From Rhynchopus sp. YZ270_cl-10 (taxonomy: Eukaryota > Euglenozoa > Diplonemea > Diplonemida > Diplonemidae): a stretch of 64,000 nucleotides of DNA. The DNA is taken from the NCBI GenBank assembly GCA_964035575.1, contig OZ037872.1, positions 744,001 to 808,000 on the forward strand, written 5' to 3'. Numbering within the stretch: position 1 is the stretch's first letter; each line of letters starts with the position of its first letter. A program made the translations under genes and the position numbers. Shown piece by piece: positions 46,241 through 60,500 of the stretch. The notes beneath the pieces are model-generated. The model did no database searches, was not told the DNA's origin, and saw only the letters and a program-made list of their open reading frames with translations.

Positions 46241-49200
46241 CGCACTCGTTCTGTCGCGCTGTTTCGTGTGTCTAAAACGCACGCGTTCTATCGCGCTGTT
46301 TTCGTGTGTCTAAAACGCACGCGTTCTATCGCGCTGTTTTCGTGTGTCTAAAACGCACGCGTTCTATCGCGCTGTTTTCGTGTGTCTAAAACGCACGCGT
46401 TCTATCGCGCTGTTTTCGTTTGTCTAAAACGCACGCGTTCTATCGCGCTGTTTTCGTTTGTCTAAAACGCACGCGTTCTATCGCGCTGTTTTCGTGTGTC
46501 TAAAACGCAAGCGTTCTATCGCGCTGTTTTCGTGTGTCTAAAACGCACGCGTTCTCTGGCGCTGTTTTCGTGTGTCTAAAACGCACGCGTTCTATCGCGC
46601 TGTTTCGTGTGTCTAAAACGCACGCGTTCTATCGCGCTGTTTTCGTTTGTCTAAAACGCACGCGTTCTATCGCGCTGTTTTCGTGTGTCTAAAACGCACG
46701 CGTTCTATCGCGCTGTTTTCGTGTGTCTAAAACGCAAGCGTTCTATCGCGCTGTTTTCGTGTGTCTAAAACGCAACCGTTCTATCGCGCTGTTTTCGTGT
46801 GTCTAAAACGCACGCGTTCTATCGCGCTGTTTTCGTGTGTCTAAAACGCACGCGTTCTATCGCGCTGTTTTCGTGTGTCTAAAACGCAAGCGTTCTATCG
46901 CGCTGTTTTCGTGTGTCTAAAACGCAAGCGTTCTATCGCGCTGTTTTCGTGTGTCTAAAACGCACGCGTTCTATCGCGCTGTTTTCGTGTGTCTAAAACG
47001 CAAGCGTTCTATCGCGCTGTTTTCGTGTGTCTAAAACGCAAGCGTTCTATCGCGCTGTTTTCGTGTGTCTAAAACGCAAGCGTTCTATCGCGCTGTTTTC
47101 GTGTGTCTAAAACGCACGCGTTCTATCGCGCTGTTTTCGTGTGTCTAAAACGCAAGCGTTCTATCGCGCTGTTTTCGTGTGTCTAAAACTCACGCGTTCT
47201 ATCGCGCTGTTTTCGTGTGTCTAAAACGCACGCGTTCTATCGCGCTGTTTTCGTGTGTCTAAAACTCACGCGTTCTATCGCGCTGTTTTCGTGTGTCTAA
47301 AACGCACGCGTTCTATCGCGCTGTTTTCGTGTGTCTAAAACGCAAGCGTTGTATCGCGCTGTTTTCGTGTGTCTAAAACTCACGCGTTCTATCGCGCTGT
47401 TTTCGTGTGTCTAAAACGCAACCGTTCTATCGCGCTGTTTTCGTGTGTCTAAAACGCAAGCGTTCTATCGCGCTGTTTTCGTGTGTCTAAAACGCAACCG
47501 TTCTATCGCGCTGTTTCGTGTGTCTAAAACGCAACCGTTCTATCGCGCTGTTTTCGTGTGTCTAAAACGCAAGCGTTCTATCGCGCTGTTTTCGTGTGTC
47601 TAAAACTCACGCGTTCTATCGCGCTGTTTTCGTGTGTCTAAAACGCAAGCGTTCTATCGCGCTGTTTTCGTGTGTCTAAAACTCACGCGTTCTATCGCGC
47701 TGTTTTCGTGTGTCTAAAACGCACGCGTTCTATCGCGCTGTTTTCGTTTGTCTAAAACGCAAGCGTTCTATCGCGCTGTTTTCGTGTGTCTAAAACTCAC
47801 GCGTTCTATCGCGCTGTTTTCGTGTGTCTAAAACGCAAGCGTTCTATCGCGCTGTTTTCGTGTGTCTAAAACTCACGCGTTCTATCGCGCTGTTTTCGTG
47901 TGTCTAAAACGCACGCGTTCTATCGCGCTGTTTTCGTTTGTCTAAAACGCAAGCGTTCTATCGCGCTGTTTTCGTGTGTCTAAAACGCAAGCGTTCTATC
48001 GCGCTGTTTTCGTGTGTCTAAAACTCACGCGTTCTATCGCGCTGTTTTCGTGTGTCTAAAACGCACGCGTTCTATCGCGCTGTTTTCGTTTGTCTAAAAC
48101 GCAAGCGTTCTATCGCGCTGTTTTCGTGTGTCTAAAACGCAACCGTTCTATCGCGCTGTTTTCGTGTGTCTAAAACGCAAGCGTTGTATCGCGCTGTTTT
48201 CGTGTGTCTAAAACGCAACCGTTCTATCGCGCTGTTTTCGTGTGTCTAAAACGCAAGCGTTGTATCGCGCTGTTTTCGTGTGTCTAAAACGCAAGCGTTC
48301 TATCGCGCTGTTTTCGTGTGTCTAAAACGCAACCGTTCTATCGCGCTGTTTTCGTGTGTCTAAAACGCAAGCGTTCTATCGCGCTGTTTTCGTGTGTCTA
48401 AAACGCAAGCGTTCTATCGCGCTGTTTTCGTGTGTCTAAAACTCACGCGTTCTATCGCGCTGTTTTCGTGTGTCTAAAACGCACGCGTTCTATCGCGCTG
48501 TTTTCGTGTGTCTAAAACGCAAGCGTTCTATCGCGCTGTTTTCGTTTGTCTAAAACGCAAGCGTTCTATCGCGCTGTTTTCGTGTGTCTAAAACGCAAGC
48601 GTTCTATCGCGCTGTTTTCGTGTGTCTAAAACGCACGCGTTCTATCGCGCTGTTTTCGTGTGTCTAAAACGCAAGCGTTCTATCGCGCTGTTTTCGTTTG
48701 TCTAAAACGCAAGCGTTCTATCGCGCTGTTTTCGTGTGTCTAAAACGCACGCGTTCTATCGCGCTGTTTTCGTGTGTCTAAAACGCAAGCGTTCTATCGC
48801 GCTGTTTTCGTTTGTCTAAAACGCAAGCGTTCTATCGCGCTGTTTTCGTGTGTCTAAAACGCAACCGTTCTATCGCGCTGTTTCGTGTGTCTAAAACGCA
48901 AGCGTTCTATCGCGCTGTTTTCGTGTGTCTAAAACGCACGCGTTCTATCGCGCTGTTTTCGTGTGTCTAAAACGCAAGCGTTCTATCGCGCTGTTTTCGT
49001 GTGTCTAAAACGCAAGCGTTGTATCGCGCTGTTTTCGTGTGTCTAAAACGCAAGCGTTCTATCGCGCTGTTTTCGTGTGTCTAAAACGCAAGCGTTGTAT
49101 CGCGCTGTTTTCGTGTGTCTAAAACGCAAGCGTTCTATCGCGCTGTTTTCGTTTGTCTAAAACGCAACCGTTCTATCGCGCTGTTTTCGTGTGTCTAAAA

Positions 49201-52200
49201 CGCAAGCGTTCTATCGCGCTGTTTTCGTGTGTCTAAAACGCAACCGTTCTATCGCGCTGTTTTCGTGTGTCTAAAACGCACGCGTTCTATCGCGCTGTTT
49301 TCGTGTGTCTAAAACGCAAGCGTTCTATCGCGCTGTTTTCGTGTGTCTAAAACTCACGCGTTCTATCGCGCTGTTTTCGTGTGTCTAAAACGCAACCGTT
49401 CTATCGCGCTGTTTTCGTGTGTCTAAAACGCAAGCGTTCTATCGCGCTGTTTTCGTGTGTCTAAAACTCACGCGTTCTATCGCGCTGTTTTCGTGTGTCT
49501 AAAACGCACGCGTTCTATCGCGCTGTTTTCGTGTGTCTAAAACGCAAGCGTTCTATCGCGCTGTTTTCGTGTGTCTAAAACGCAAGCGTTCTATCGCGCT
49601 GTTTTCGTGAGTCTAAAACGCAACCGTTCTATCGCGCTGTTTTCGTGTGTCTAAAACGCAAGCGTTCTATCGCGCTGTTTTCGTGTGTCTAAAACTCACG
49701 CGTTCTATCGCGCTGTTTTCGTGTGTCTAAAACGCACGCGTTCTATCGCGCTGTTTTCGTGTGTCTAAAACGCAAGTGTTCTATCGCGCTGTTTTCGTGT
49801 GTCTAAAACGCAAGCGTTCTATCGCGCTGTTTTCGTTTGTCTAAAACGCAAGCGTTCTATCGCGCTGTTTTCGTGTGTCTAAAACGCACGCGTTCTCTCG
49901 CGCTATTTCGTGTGTCTAAAACGCAACCGTTCTATCGCGCTGTTTCGTGTGTCTAAAACGCAAGCGTTCTATCGCGCTGTTTTCGTGTGTCTAAAACGCA
50001 CGCGTTCTATCGCGCTGTTTTCGTGTGTCTAAAACGCAACCGTTGTATCGCGCTGTTTTAGTGTGTCTAAAACGCAAGCGTTCTATCGCGCTGTATTCGT
50101 GTGTCTAAAACGCACGCGTTCTATCGCGCTGTTTTCGTGTGTCTAAAACGCAAGCGTTGTATCGCGCTGTTTTCGTGTGTCTAAAACGCAAGCGTTCTAT
50201 CGCGCTGTTTTCGTGTGTCTAAAACTCACGCGTTCTATCGCGCTGTTTTCGTGTGTCTAAAACGCACGCGTTCTATCGCGCTGTTTTCGTGTGTCTAAAA
50301 CTCACGCGTTCTATCGCGCTGTTTTCGTGTGTCTAAAACGCAAGCGTTCTATCGCGCTGTTTTCGTGTGTCTAAAACGCAACCGTTCTATCGCGCTGTTT
50401 CGTGTGTCTAAAACGCAAGCGTTCTATCGCGCTGTTTTCGTGTGTCTAAAACGCAACCGTTCTATCGCGCTGTTTCGTGTGTCTAAAACGCAACCGTTCT
50501 ATCGCGCTGTTTTCGTGTGTCTAAAACGCAAGCGTTCTATCGCGCTGTTTTCGTGTGTCTAAAACTCACGCGTTCTATCGCGCTGTTTTCGTGTGTCTAA
50601 AACGCAAGCGTTCTATCGCGCTGTTTTCGTGTGTCTAAAACTCACGCGTTCTATCGCGCTGTTTTCGTGTGTCTAAAACGCAAGCGTTCTATCGCGCTGT
50701 TTTCGTTTGTCTAAAACGCAAGCGTTCTATCGCGCTGTTTTCGTGTGTCTAAAACGCAAGCGTTCTATCGCGCTGTTTTCGTGTGTCTAAAACTCACGCG
50801 TTCTATCGCGCTGTTTTCGTGTGTCTAAAACGCACGCGTTCTATCGCGCTGTTTTCGTTTGTCTAAAACGCAAGCGTTCTATCGCGCTGTTTTCGTGTGT
50901 CTAAAACGCAAGCGTTCTATCGCGCTGTTTTCGTGTGTCTAAAACTCACGCGTTCTATCGCGCTGTTTTCGTGTGTCTAAAACGCACGCGTTCTATCGCG
51001 CTGTTTTCGTTTGTCTAAAACGCAAGCGTTCTATCGCGCTGTTTTCGTGTGTCTAAAACGCAACCGTTCTATCGCGCTGTTTTCGTGTGTCTAAAACTCA
51101 CGCGTTCTATCGCGCTGTTTTCGTGTGTCTAAAACGCAAGCGTTCTATCGCGCTGTTTCGTGTGTCTAAAACGCAAGCGTTGTATCGCGCTGTTTTCGTG
51201 TGTCTAAAACGCAACCGTTCTATCGCGCTGTTTTCGTGTGTCTAAAACGCAAGCGTTGTATCGCGCTGTTTTCGTGTGTCTAAAACGCAACCGTTCTATC
51301 GCGCTGTTTTCGTGTGTCTAAAACGCAAGCGTTGTATCGCGCTGTTTTCGTGTGTCTAAAACGCAAGCGTTCTATCGCGCTGTTTTCGTGTGTCTAAAAC
51401 GCAACCGTTCTATCGCGCTGTTTTCGTGTGTCTAAAACGCAAGCGTTCTATCGCGCTGTTTTCGTGTGTCTAAAACGCAAGCGTTCTATCGCGCTGTTTT
51501 CGTGTGTCTAAAACTCACGCGTTCTATCGCGCTGTTTTCGTGTGTCTAAAACGCACGCGTTCTATCGCGCTGTTTTCGTGTGTCTAAAACGCAAGCGTTC
51601 TATCGCGCTGTTTTCGTTTGTCTAAAACGCAAGCGTTCTATCGCGCTGTTTTCGTGTGTCTAAAACGCAAGCGTTCTATCGCGCTGTTTTCGTGTGTCTA
51701 AAACGCAAGCGTTCTATCGCGCTGTTTTCGTTTGTCTAAAACGCAAGCGTTCTATCGCGCTGTTTTCGTGTGTCTAAAACGCACGCGTTCTATCGCGCTG
51801 TTTTCGTGTGTCTAAAACGCAAGCGTTCTATCGCGCTGTTTTCGTTTGTCTAAAACGCAAGCGTTCTATCGCGCTGTTTTCGTGTGTCTAAAACGCAACC
51901 GTTCTATCGCGCTGTTTCGTGTGTCTAAAACGCAAGCGTTCTATCGCGCTGTTTTCGTTTGTCTAAAACGCAAGCGTTCTATCGCGCTGTTTTCGTGTGT
52001 CTAAAACGCACGCGTTCTATCGCGCTGTTTTCGTGTGTCTAAAACGCAAGCGTTCTATCGCGCTGTTTTCGTGTGTCTAAAACGCAAGCGTTGTATCGCG
52101 CTGTTTTCGTGTGTCTAAAACGCAAGCGTTCTATCGCGCTGTTTTCGTGTGTCTAAAACGCAAGCGTTGTATCGCGCTGTTTTCGTTTGTCTAAAACGCA

Positions 52201-55200
52201 AGCGTTCTATCGCGCTGTTTTCGTTTGTCTAAAACGCAACCGTTCTATCGCGCTGTTTTCGTGTGTCTAAAACGCAAGCGTTCTATCGCGCTGTTTTCGT
52301 TTGTCTAAAACGCAACCGTTCTATCGCGCTGTTTTCGTGTGTCTAAAACGCAAGCGTTCTATCGCGCTGTTTTCGTGTGTCTAAAACGCAACCGTTCTAT
52401 CGCGCTGTTTTCGTGTGTCTAAAACGCACGCGTTCTATCGCGCTGTTTTCGTGTGTCTAAAACGCAAGCGTTCTATCGCGCTGTTTTCGTGTGTCTAAAA
52501 CTCACGCGTTCTATCGCGCTGTTTTCGTGTGTCTAAAACGCAACCGTTCTATCGCGCTGTTTTCGTGTGTCTAAAACGCAAGCGTTCTATCGCGCTGTTT
52601 TCGTGTGTCTAAAACTCACGCGTTCTATCGCGCTGTTTTCGTGTGTCTAAAACGCACGCGTTCTATCGCGCTGTTTTCGTGTGTCTAAAACGCAAGCGTT
52701 CTATCGCGCTGTTTTCGTGTGTCTAAAACGCAAGCGTTCTATCGCGCTGTTTTCGTGAGTCTAAAACGCAACCGTTCTATCGCGCTGTTTTCGTGTGTCT
52801 AAAACGCAAGCGTTCTATCGCGCTGTTTTCGTGTGTCTAAAACGCAAGCGTTCTATCGCGCTGTTTTCGTGTGTCTAAAACTCACGCGTTCTATCGCGCT
52901 GTTTTCGTGTGTCTAAAACGCACGCGTTCTATCGCGCTGTTTTCGTGTGTCTAAAACGCAAGCGTTCTATCGCGCTGTTTTCGTGTGTCTAAAACGCAAG
53001 CGTTCTATCGCGCTGTTTTCGTTTGTCTAAAACGCAAGCGTTCTATCGCGCTGTTTTCGTGTGTCTAAAACGCACGCGTTCTATCGCGCTGTTTTCGTGT
53101 GTCTAAAACGCAAGCGTTCTGTCGCGCTGTTTCGTGTGTCTAAAACGCACGCGTTCTCTCGCGCTATTTCGTGTGTCTAAAACGCAACCGTTCTATCGCG
53201 CTGTTTCGTGTGTCTAAAACGCAAGCGTTCTATCGCGCTGTTTTCGTGTGTCTAAAACGCACGCGTTCTATCGCGCTGTTTTCGTGTGTCTAAAACGCAA
53301 CCGTTGTATCGCGCTGTTTTAGTGTGTCTAAAACGCAAGCGTTCTATCGCGCTGTATTCGTGTGTCTAAAACGCACGCGTTCTATCGCGCTGTTTTCGTG
53401 TGTCTAAAACGCAAGCGTTGTATCGCGCTGTTTTCGTGTGTCTAAAACGCAAGCGTTCTATCGCGCTGTTTTCGTGTGTCTAAAACTCACGCGTTCTATC
53501 GCGCTGTTTTCGTGTGTCTAAAACGCACGCGTTCTATCGCGCTGTTTTCGTGTGTCTAAAACTCACGCGTTCTATCGCGCTGTTTTCGTGTGTCTAAAAC
53601 GCAAGCGTTCTATCGCGCTGTTTTCGTGTGTCTAAAACGCAACCGTTCTATCGCGCTGTTTCGTGTGTCTAAAACGCAAGCGTTCTATCGCGCTGTTTTC
53701 GTGTGTCTAAAACTCACGCGTTCTATCGCGCTGTTTTCGTGTGTCTAAAACGCAACCGTTCTATCGCGCTGTTTTCGTGTGTCTAAAACGCAAGCGTTCT
53801 ATCGCGCTGTTTTCGTGTGTCTAAAACGCAACCGTTCTATCGCGCTGTTTCGTGTGTCTAAAACGCAACCGTTCTATCGCGCTGTTTTCGTGTGTCTAAA
53901 ACGCAAGCGTTCTATCGCGCTGTTTTCGTGTGTCTAAAACTCACGCGTTCTATCGCGCTGTTTTCGTGTGTCTAAAACGCAAGCGTTCTATCGCGCTGTT
54001 TTCGTGTGTCTAAAACTCACGCGTTCTATCGCGCTGTTTTCGTGTGTCTAAAACGCACGCGTTCTATCGCGCTGTTTTCGTTTGTCTAAAACGCAAGCGT
54101 TCTATCGCGCTGTTTTCGTGTGTCTAAAACTCACGCGTTCTATCGCGCTGTTTTCGTGTGTCTAAAACGCAAGCGTTCTATCGCGCTGTTTTCGTGTGTC
54201 TAAAACTCACGCGTTCTATCGCGCTGTTTTCGTGTGTCTAAAACGCACGCGTTCTATCGCGCTGTTTTCGTTTGTCTAAAACGCAAGCGTTCTATCGCGC
54301 TGTTTTCGTGTGTCTAAAACGCAAGCGTTCTATCGCGCTGTTTTCGTGTGTCTAAAACTCACGCGTTCTATCGCGCTGTTTTCGTGTGTCTAAAACGCAC
54401 GCGTTCTATCGCGCTGTTTTCGTTTGTCTAAAACGCAAGCGTTCTATCGCGCTGTTTTCGTGTGTCTAAAACGCAACCGTTCTATCGCGCTGTTTTCGTG
54501 TGTCTAAAACTCACGCGTTCTATCGCGCTGTTTTCGTGTGTCTAAAACGCAAGCGTTCTATCGCGCTGTTTCGTGTGTCTAAAACGCAAGCGTTGTATCG
54601 CGCTGTTTTCGTGTGTCTAAAACGCAACCGTTCTATCGCGCTGTTTTCGTGTGTCTAAAACGCAAGCGTTGTATCGCGCTGTTTTCGTGTGTCTAAAACG
54701 CAACCGTTCTATCGCGCTGTTTTCGTGTGTCTAAAACGCAAGCGTTGTATCGCGCTGTTTTCGTGTGTCTAAAACGCAAGCGTTCTATCGCGCTGTTTTC
54801 GTGTGTCTAAAACGCAACCGTTCTATCGCGCTGTTTTCGTGTGTCTAAAACGCAAGCGTTCTATCGCGCTGTTTTCGTGTGTCTAAAACGCAAGCGTTCT
54901 ATCGCGCTGTTTTCGTGTGTCTAAAACTCACGCGTTCTATCGCGCTGTTTTCGTGTGTCTAAAACGCACGCGTTCTATCGCGCTGTTTTCGTGTGTCTAA
55001 AACGCAAGCGTTCTATCGCGCTGTTTTCGTTTGTCTAAAACGCAAGCGTTCTATCGCGCTGTTTTCGTGTGTCTAAAACGCAAGCGTTCTATCGCGCTGT
55101 TTTCGTGTGTCTAAAACGCACGCGTTCTATCGCGCTGTTTTCGTGTGTCTAAAACGCAAGCGTTCTATCGCGCTGTTTTCGTTTGTCTAAAACGCAAGCG

Positions 55201-57582
55201 TTCTATCGCGCTGTTTTCGTGTGTCTAAAACGCACGCGTTCTATCGCGCTGTTTTCGTGTGTCTAAAACGCAAGCGTTCTATCGCGCTGTTTTCGTTTGT
55301 CTAAAACGCAAGCGTTCTATCGCGCTGTTTTCGTGTGTCTAAAACGCAACCGTTCTATCGCGCTGTTTCGTGTGTCTAAAACGCAAGCGTTCTATCGCGC
55401 TGTTTTCGTGTGTCTAAAACGCACGCGTTCTATCGCGCTGTTTTCGTGTGTCTAAAACGCAAGCGTTCTATCGCGCTGTTTTCGTGTGTCTAAAACGCAA
55501 GCGTTGTATCGCGCTGTTTTCGTGTGTCTAAAACGCAAGCGTTCTATCGCGCTGTTTTCGTGTGTCTAAAACGCAAGCGTTGTATCGCGCTGTTTTCGTG
55601 TGTCTAAAACGCAAGCGTTCTATCGCGCTGTTTTCGTTTGTCTAAAACGCAACCGTTCTATCGCGCTGTTTTCGTGTGTCTAAAACGCAAGCGTTCTATC
55701 GCGCTGTTTTCGTGTGTCTAAAACGCAACCGTTCTATCGCGCTGTTTTCGTGTGTCTAAAACGCACGCGTTCTATCGCGCTGTTTTCGTGTGTCTAAAAC
55801 GCAAGCGTTCTATCGCGCTGTTTTCGTGTGTCTAAAACTCACGCGTTCTATCGCGCTGTTTTCGTGTGTCTAAAACTCACGCGTTCTATCGCGCTGTTTT
55901 CGTGTGTCTAAAACGCACGCGTTCTATCGCGCTGTTTTCGTGTGTCTAAAACGCAAGCGTTCTATCGCGCTGTTTTCGTGTGTCTAAAACGCAAGCGTTC
56001 TATCGCGCTGTTTTCGTGAGTCTAAAACGCAACCGTTCTATCGCGCTGTTTTCGTGTGTCTAAAACGCAAGCGTTCTATCGCGCTGTTTTCGTGTGTCTA
56101 AAACGCAAGCGTTCTATCGCGCTGTTTTCGTGTGTCTAAAACTCACGCGTTCTATCGCGCTGTTTTCGTGTGTCTAAAACGCACGCGTTCTATCGCGCTG
56201 TTTTCGTGTGTCTAAAACGCAAGCGTTCTATCGCGCTGTTTTCGTGTGTCTAAAACGCAAGCGTTCTATCGCGCTGTTTTCGTTTGTCTAAAACGCAAGC
56301 GTTCTATCGCGCTGTTTTCGTGTGTCTAAAACGCAACCGTTCTATCGCGCTGTTTCGTGTGTCTAAAACGCAAGCGTTCTATCGCGCTGTTTTCGTGTGT
56401 CTAAAACGCAAGCGTTGTATCGCGCTGTTTTCGTGTGTCTAAAACGCAAGCGTTCTATCGCGCTGTTTTCGTGTGTCTAAAACGCAAGCGTTCTATCGCG
56501 CTGTTTTCGTGTGTCTAAAACGCAAGCGTTGTATCGCGCTGTTTTCGTGTGTCTAAAACGCAATCGTTCTATCGCGCTGTTTTCGTGTGTCTAAAACGCA
56601 AGCGTTCTATCGCGCTGTTTTCGTGTGTCTAAAACGCAACCGTTCTATCGCGCTGTTTTCGTGTGTCTAAAACTCACGCGTTCTATCGCGCTGTTTTCGT
56701 GTGTCTAAAACTCACGCGTTCTATCGCGCTGTTTTCGTGTGTCTAAAACGCACGCGTTCTATCGCGCTGTTTTCGTTTGTCTAAAACGCAAGCGTTCTAT
56801 CGCGCTGTTTTCGTGTGTCTAAAACGCAAGCGTTCTATCGCGCTGTTTTCGTGTGTCAAAAACGCACGCGTTCTATCGCGCTGTTTTCGTGTGTCTAAAA
56901 CGCAAGCGTTGTATCGCGCTGTTTTCGTGTGTCTAAAACGCAAGCGTTCTATCGCGCTGTTTTCGTGTGTCTAAAACGCAAGCGTTCTATCGCGCTGTTT
57001 TCGTGTGTCTAAAACGCAAGCGTTCTATCGCGCTGTTTTCGTGTGTCTAAAACGCACGCGTTCTATCGCGCTGTTTTCGTGTGTCTAAAACGCAAGCGTT
57101 CTATCGCGCTGTTTTCGTGTGTCTAAAACGCAAGCGTTCTATCGCGCTGTTTTCGTGTGTCTAAAACGCACGCGTTCTCTGGCGCTGTTTTCGTGTGTCT
57201 AAAACGCAAGCGTTCTATCGCGCTGTTTTCGTGTGTCTAAAACGCAAGCGTTCTATCGCGCTGTTTTCGTGTGTCTAAAACGCACGCGTTCTCTGGCGCT
57301 GTTTTCGTGTGTCTAAAACGCAACCGTTCTATCGCGCTGTTTTCGTGTGTCTAAAACGCATGCGTTCTATCGCGCTGTTTTCGTGTGTCTAAAACGCAAG
57401 CGTTCTATCGCGCTGTTTTCGTGTGTCTAAAACGCAAGCGTTCTATCGCGCTGTTTCGTGTGTCTAAAACGCACGCGTTCTATCGCGCTGTTTTCGTGTG
57501 TCTAAAACGCACGCGTTCTCTCGCGCTATTTCGTGTGTCTAAAACGCAAGCGTTCTATAGCGCTGTTTTCGTGTGTCTAAAA
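46241..57582 (+). repeat. Higher-order satellite block 5 (about 11.3 kb)
   Basis: Markers: D 46241, B 50058 and 53319, F 56559, A 56852, C 57357. It parallels block 2 at an offset that falls from 26,048 bp (D) to 25,670 bp (first B) to 25,442 bp (second B, A, C, next D), so whole-monomer deletions separate the two copies. Confidence 0.7.
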
Positions 57583-60500
57583 CGCACTCGTTCTGTCGCG
57601 CTGTTTCGTGTGTCTAAAACGCACGCGTTCTATCGCGCTGTTTTCGTGTGTCTAAAACGCACGCGTTCTATCGCGCTGTTTTCGTGTGTCTAAAACGCAC
57701 GCGTTCTATCGCGCTGTTTCGTGTGTCTAAAACGCACGCGTTCTATCGCGCTGTTTTCGTTTGTCTAAAACGCACGCGTTCTATCGCGCTGTTTTCGTGT
57801 GTCTAAAACGCACGCGTTCTCTGGCGCTGTTTTCGTGTGTCTAAAACGCACGCGTTCTATCGCGCTGTTTCGTGTGTCTAAAACGCACGCGTTCTCTCGC
57901 GCTATTTCGTGTGTCTAAAACGCAAGCGTTCTATAGCGCTGTTTTCGTGTGTCTAAAACGCACTCGTTCTGTCGCGCTGTTTCGTGTGTCTAAAACGCAC
58001 GCGTTCTATCGCGCTGTTTTCGTGTGTCTAAAACGCACGCGTTCTATCGCGCTGTTTTCGTGTGTCTAAAACGCACGCGTTCTATCGCGCTGTTTCGTGT
58101 GTCTAAAACGCACGAGTTCTATCGCGCTGTTTTCGTTTGTCTAAAACGCACGCGTTCTATCGCGCTGTTTTCGTGTGTCTAAAACGCACGCGTTCTATCG
58201 CGCTGTTTTCGTGTGTCTAAAACGCAAGCGTTCTATCGCGCTGTTTTCGTGTGTCTAAAACGCACGCGTTCTCTGGCGCTGTTTTCGTGTGTCTAAAACG
58301 CACGCGTTCTATCGCGCTGTTTCGTGTGTCTAAAACGCACGCGTTCTATCGCGCTGTTTTCGTTTGTCTAAAACGCACGCGTTCTATCGCGCTGTTTTCG
58401 TGTGTCTAAAACGCACGCGTTCTATCGCGCTGTTTTCGTGTGTCTAAAACGCAAGCGTTCTATCGCGCTGTTTTCGTGTGTCTAAAACGCAACCGTTCTA
58501 TCGCGCTGTTTTCGTGTGTCTAAAACGCACGCGTTCTATCGCGCTGTTTTCGTGTGTCTAAAACGCACGCGTTCTATCGCGCTGTTTTCGTGTGTCTAAA
58601 ACGCAAGCGTTCTATCGCGCTGTTTTCGTGTGTCTAAAACGCAAGCGTTCTATCGCGCTGTTTTCGTGTGTCTAAAACGCACGCGTTCTATCGCGCTGTT
58701 TTCGTGTGTCTAAAACGCAAGCGTTCTATCGCGCTGTTTTCGTGTGTCTAAAACGCAAGCGTTCTATCGCGCTGTTTTCGTGTGTCTAAAACGCAAGCGT
58801 TCTATCGCGCTGTTTTCGTGTGTCTAAAACGCACGCGTTCTATCGCGCTGTTTTCGTGTGTCTAAAACGCAAGCGTTCTATCGCGCTGTTTTCGTGTGTC
58901 TAAAACTCACGCGTTCTATCGCGCTGTTTTCGTGTGTCTAAAACGCACGCGTTCTATCGCGCTGTTTTCGTGTGTCTAAAACTCACGCGTTCTATCGCGC
59001 TGTTTTCGTGTGTCTAAAACGCACGCGTTCTATCGCGCTGTTTTCGTGTGTCTAAAACGCAAGCGTTGTATCGCGCTGTTTTCGTGTGTCTAAAACGCAA
59101 GCGTTCTATCGCGCTGTTTTCGTGTGTCTAAAACGCAAGCGTTGTATCGCGCTGTTTTCGTTTGTCTAAAACGCAAGCGTTCTATCGCGCTGTTTTCGTG
59201 TGTCTAAAACGCAAGCGTTCTATCGCGCTGTTTTCGTGTGTCTAAAACGCAACCGTTCTATCGCGCTGTTTCGTGTGTCTAAAACGCAAGCGTTCTATCG
59301 CGCTGTTTTCGTGTGTCTAAAACTCACGCGTTCTATCGCGCTGTTTTCGTGTGTCTAAAACGCAACCGTTCTATCGCGCTGTTTTCGTGTGTCTAAAACG
59401 CAACCGTTCTATCGCGCTGTTTTCGTGTGTCTAAAACGCACGCGTTCTATCGCGCTGTTTTCGTGTGTCTAAAACGCAACCGTTCTATCGCGCTGTTTTC
59501 GTGTGTCTAAAACGCACGCGTTCAATCGCGCTGTTTTCGTGTGTCTAAAACGCAAGCGTTGTATCGCGCTGTTTTCGTGTGTCTAAAACGCAAGCGTTCT
59601 ATCGCGCTGTTTTCGTGTGTCTAAAACGCAAGCGTTGTATCGCGCTGTTTTCGTTTGTCTAAAACGCAAGCGTTCTATCGCGCTGTTTTCGTGTGTCTAA
59701 AACGCAAGCGTTCTGTCGCGCTGTTTCGTGTGTCTAAAACGCACGCGTTCTCTCGCGCTATTTCGTGTGTCTAAAACGCAACCGTTCTATCGCGCTGTTT
59801 CGTGTGTCTAAAACGCAAGCGTTCTATCGCGCTGTTTTCGTGTGTCTAAAACGCACGCGTTCTATCGCGCTGTTTTCGTGTGTCTAAAACGCAACCGTTG
59901 TATCGCGCTGTTTTAGTGTGTCTAAAACGCAAGCGTTCTATCGCGCTGTATTCGTGTGTCTAAAACGCACGCGTTCTATCGCGCTGTTTTCGTGTGTCTA
60001 AAACGCAAGCGTTGTATCGCGCTGTTTTCGTGTGTCTAAAACGCAAGCGTTCTATCGCGCTGTTTTCGTGTGTCTAAAACTCACGCGTTCTATCGCGCTG
60101 TTTTCGTGTGTCTAAAACGCACGCGTTCTATCGCGCTGTTTTCGTGTGTCTAAAACTCACGCGTTCTATCGCGCTGTTTTCGTGTGTCTAAAACGCAAGC
60201 GTTCTATCGCGCTGTTTTCGTGTGTCTAAAACGCAACCGTTCTATCGCGCTGTTTCGTGTGTCTAAAACGCAAGCGTTCTATCGCGCTGTTTTCGTGTGT
60301 CTAAAACTCACGCGTTCTATCGCGCTGTTTTCGTGTGTCTAAAACGCAACCGTTCTATCGCGCTGTTTTCGTGTGTCTAAAACGCAAGCGTTCTATCGCG
60401 CTGTTTTCGTGTGTCTAAAACGCAACCGTTCTATCGCGCTGTTTCGTGTGTCTAAAACGCAACCGTTCTATCGCGCTGTTTTCGTGTGTCTAAAACGCAA

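Noticed and set aside
10097-58069. Open frames of 65-102 codons within the satellite (MSKTQAFYRAVFVCLKRK and similar)
   Set aside because: They are the monomer read through successive phases. A TAA in TCTAAAAC stops one frame per monomer, and alternating 37- and 38-bp units merely postpones it. Identical frames recur at block spacing.
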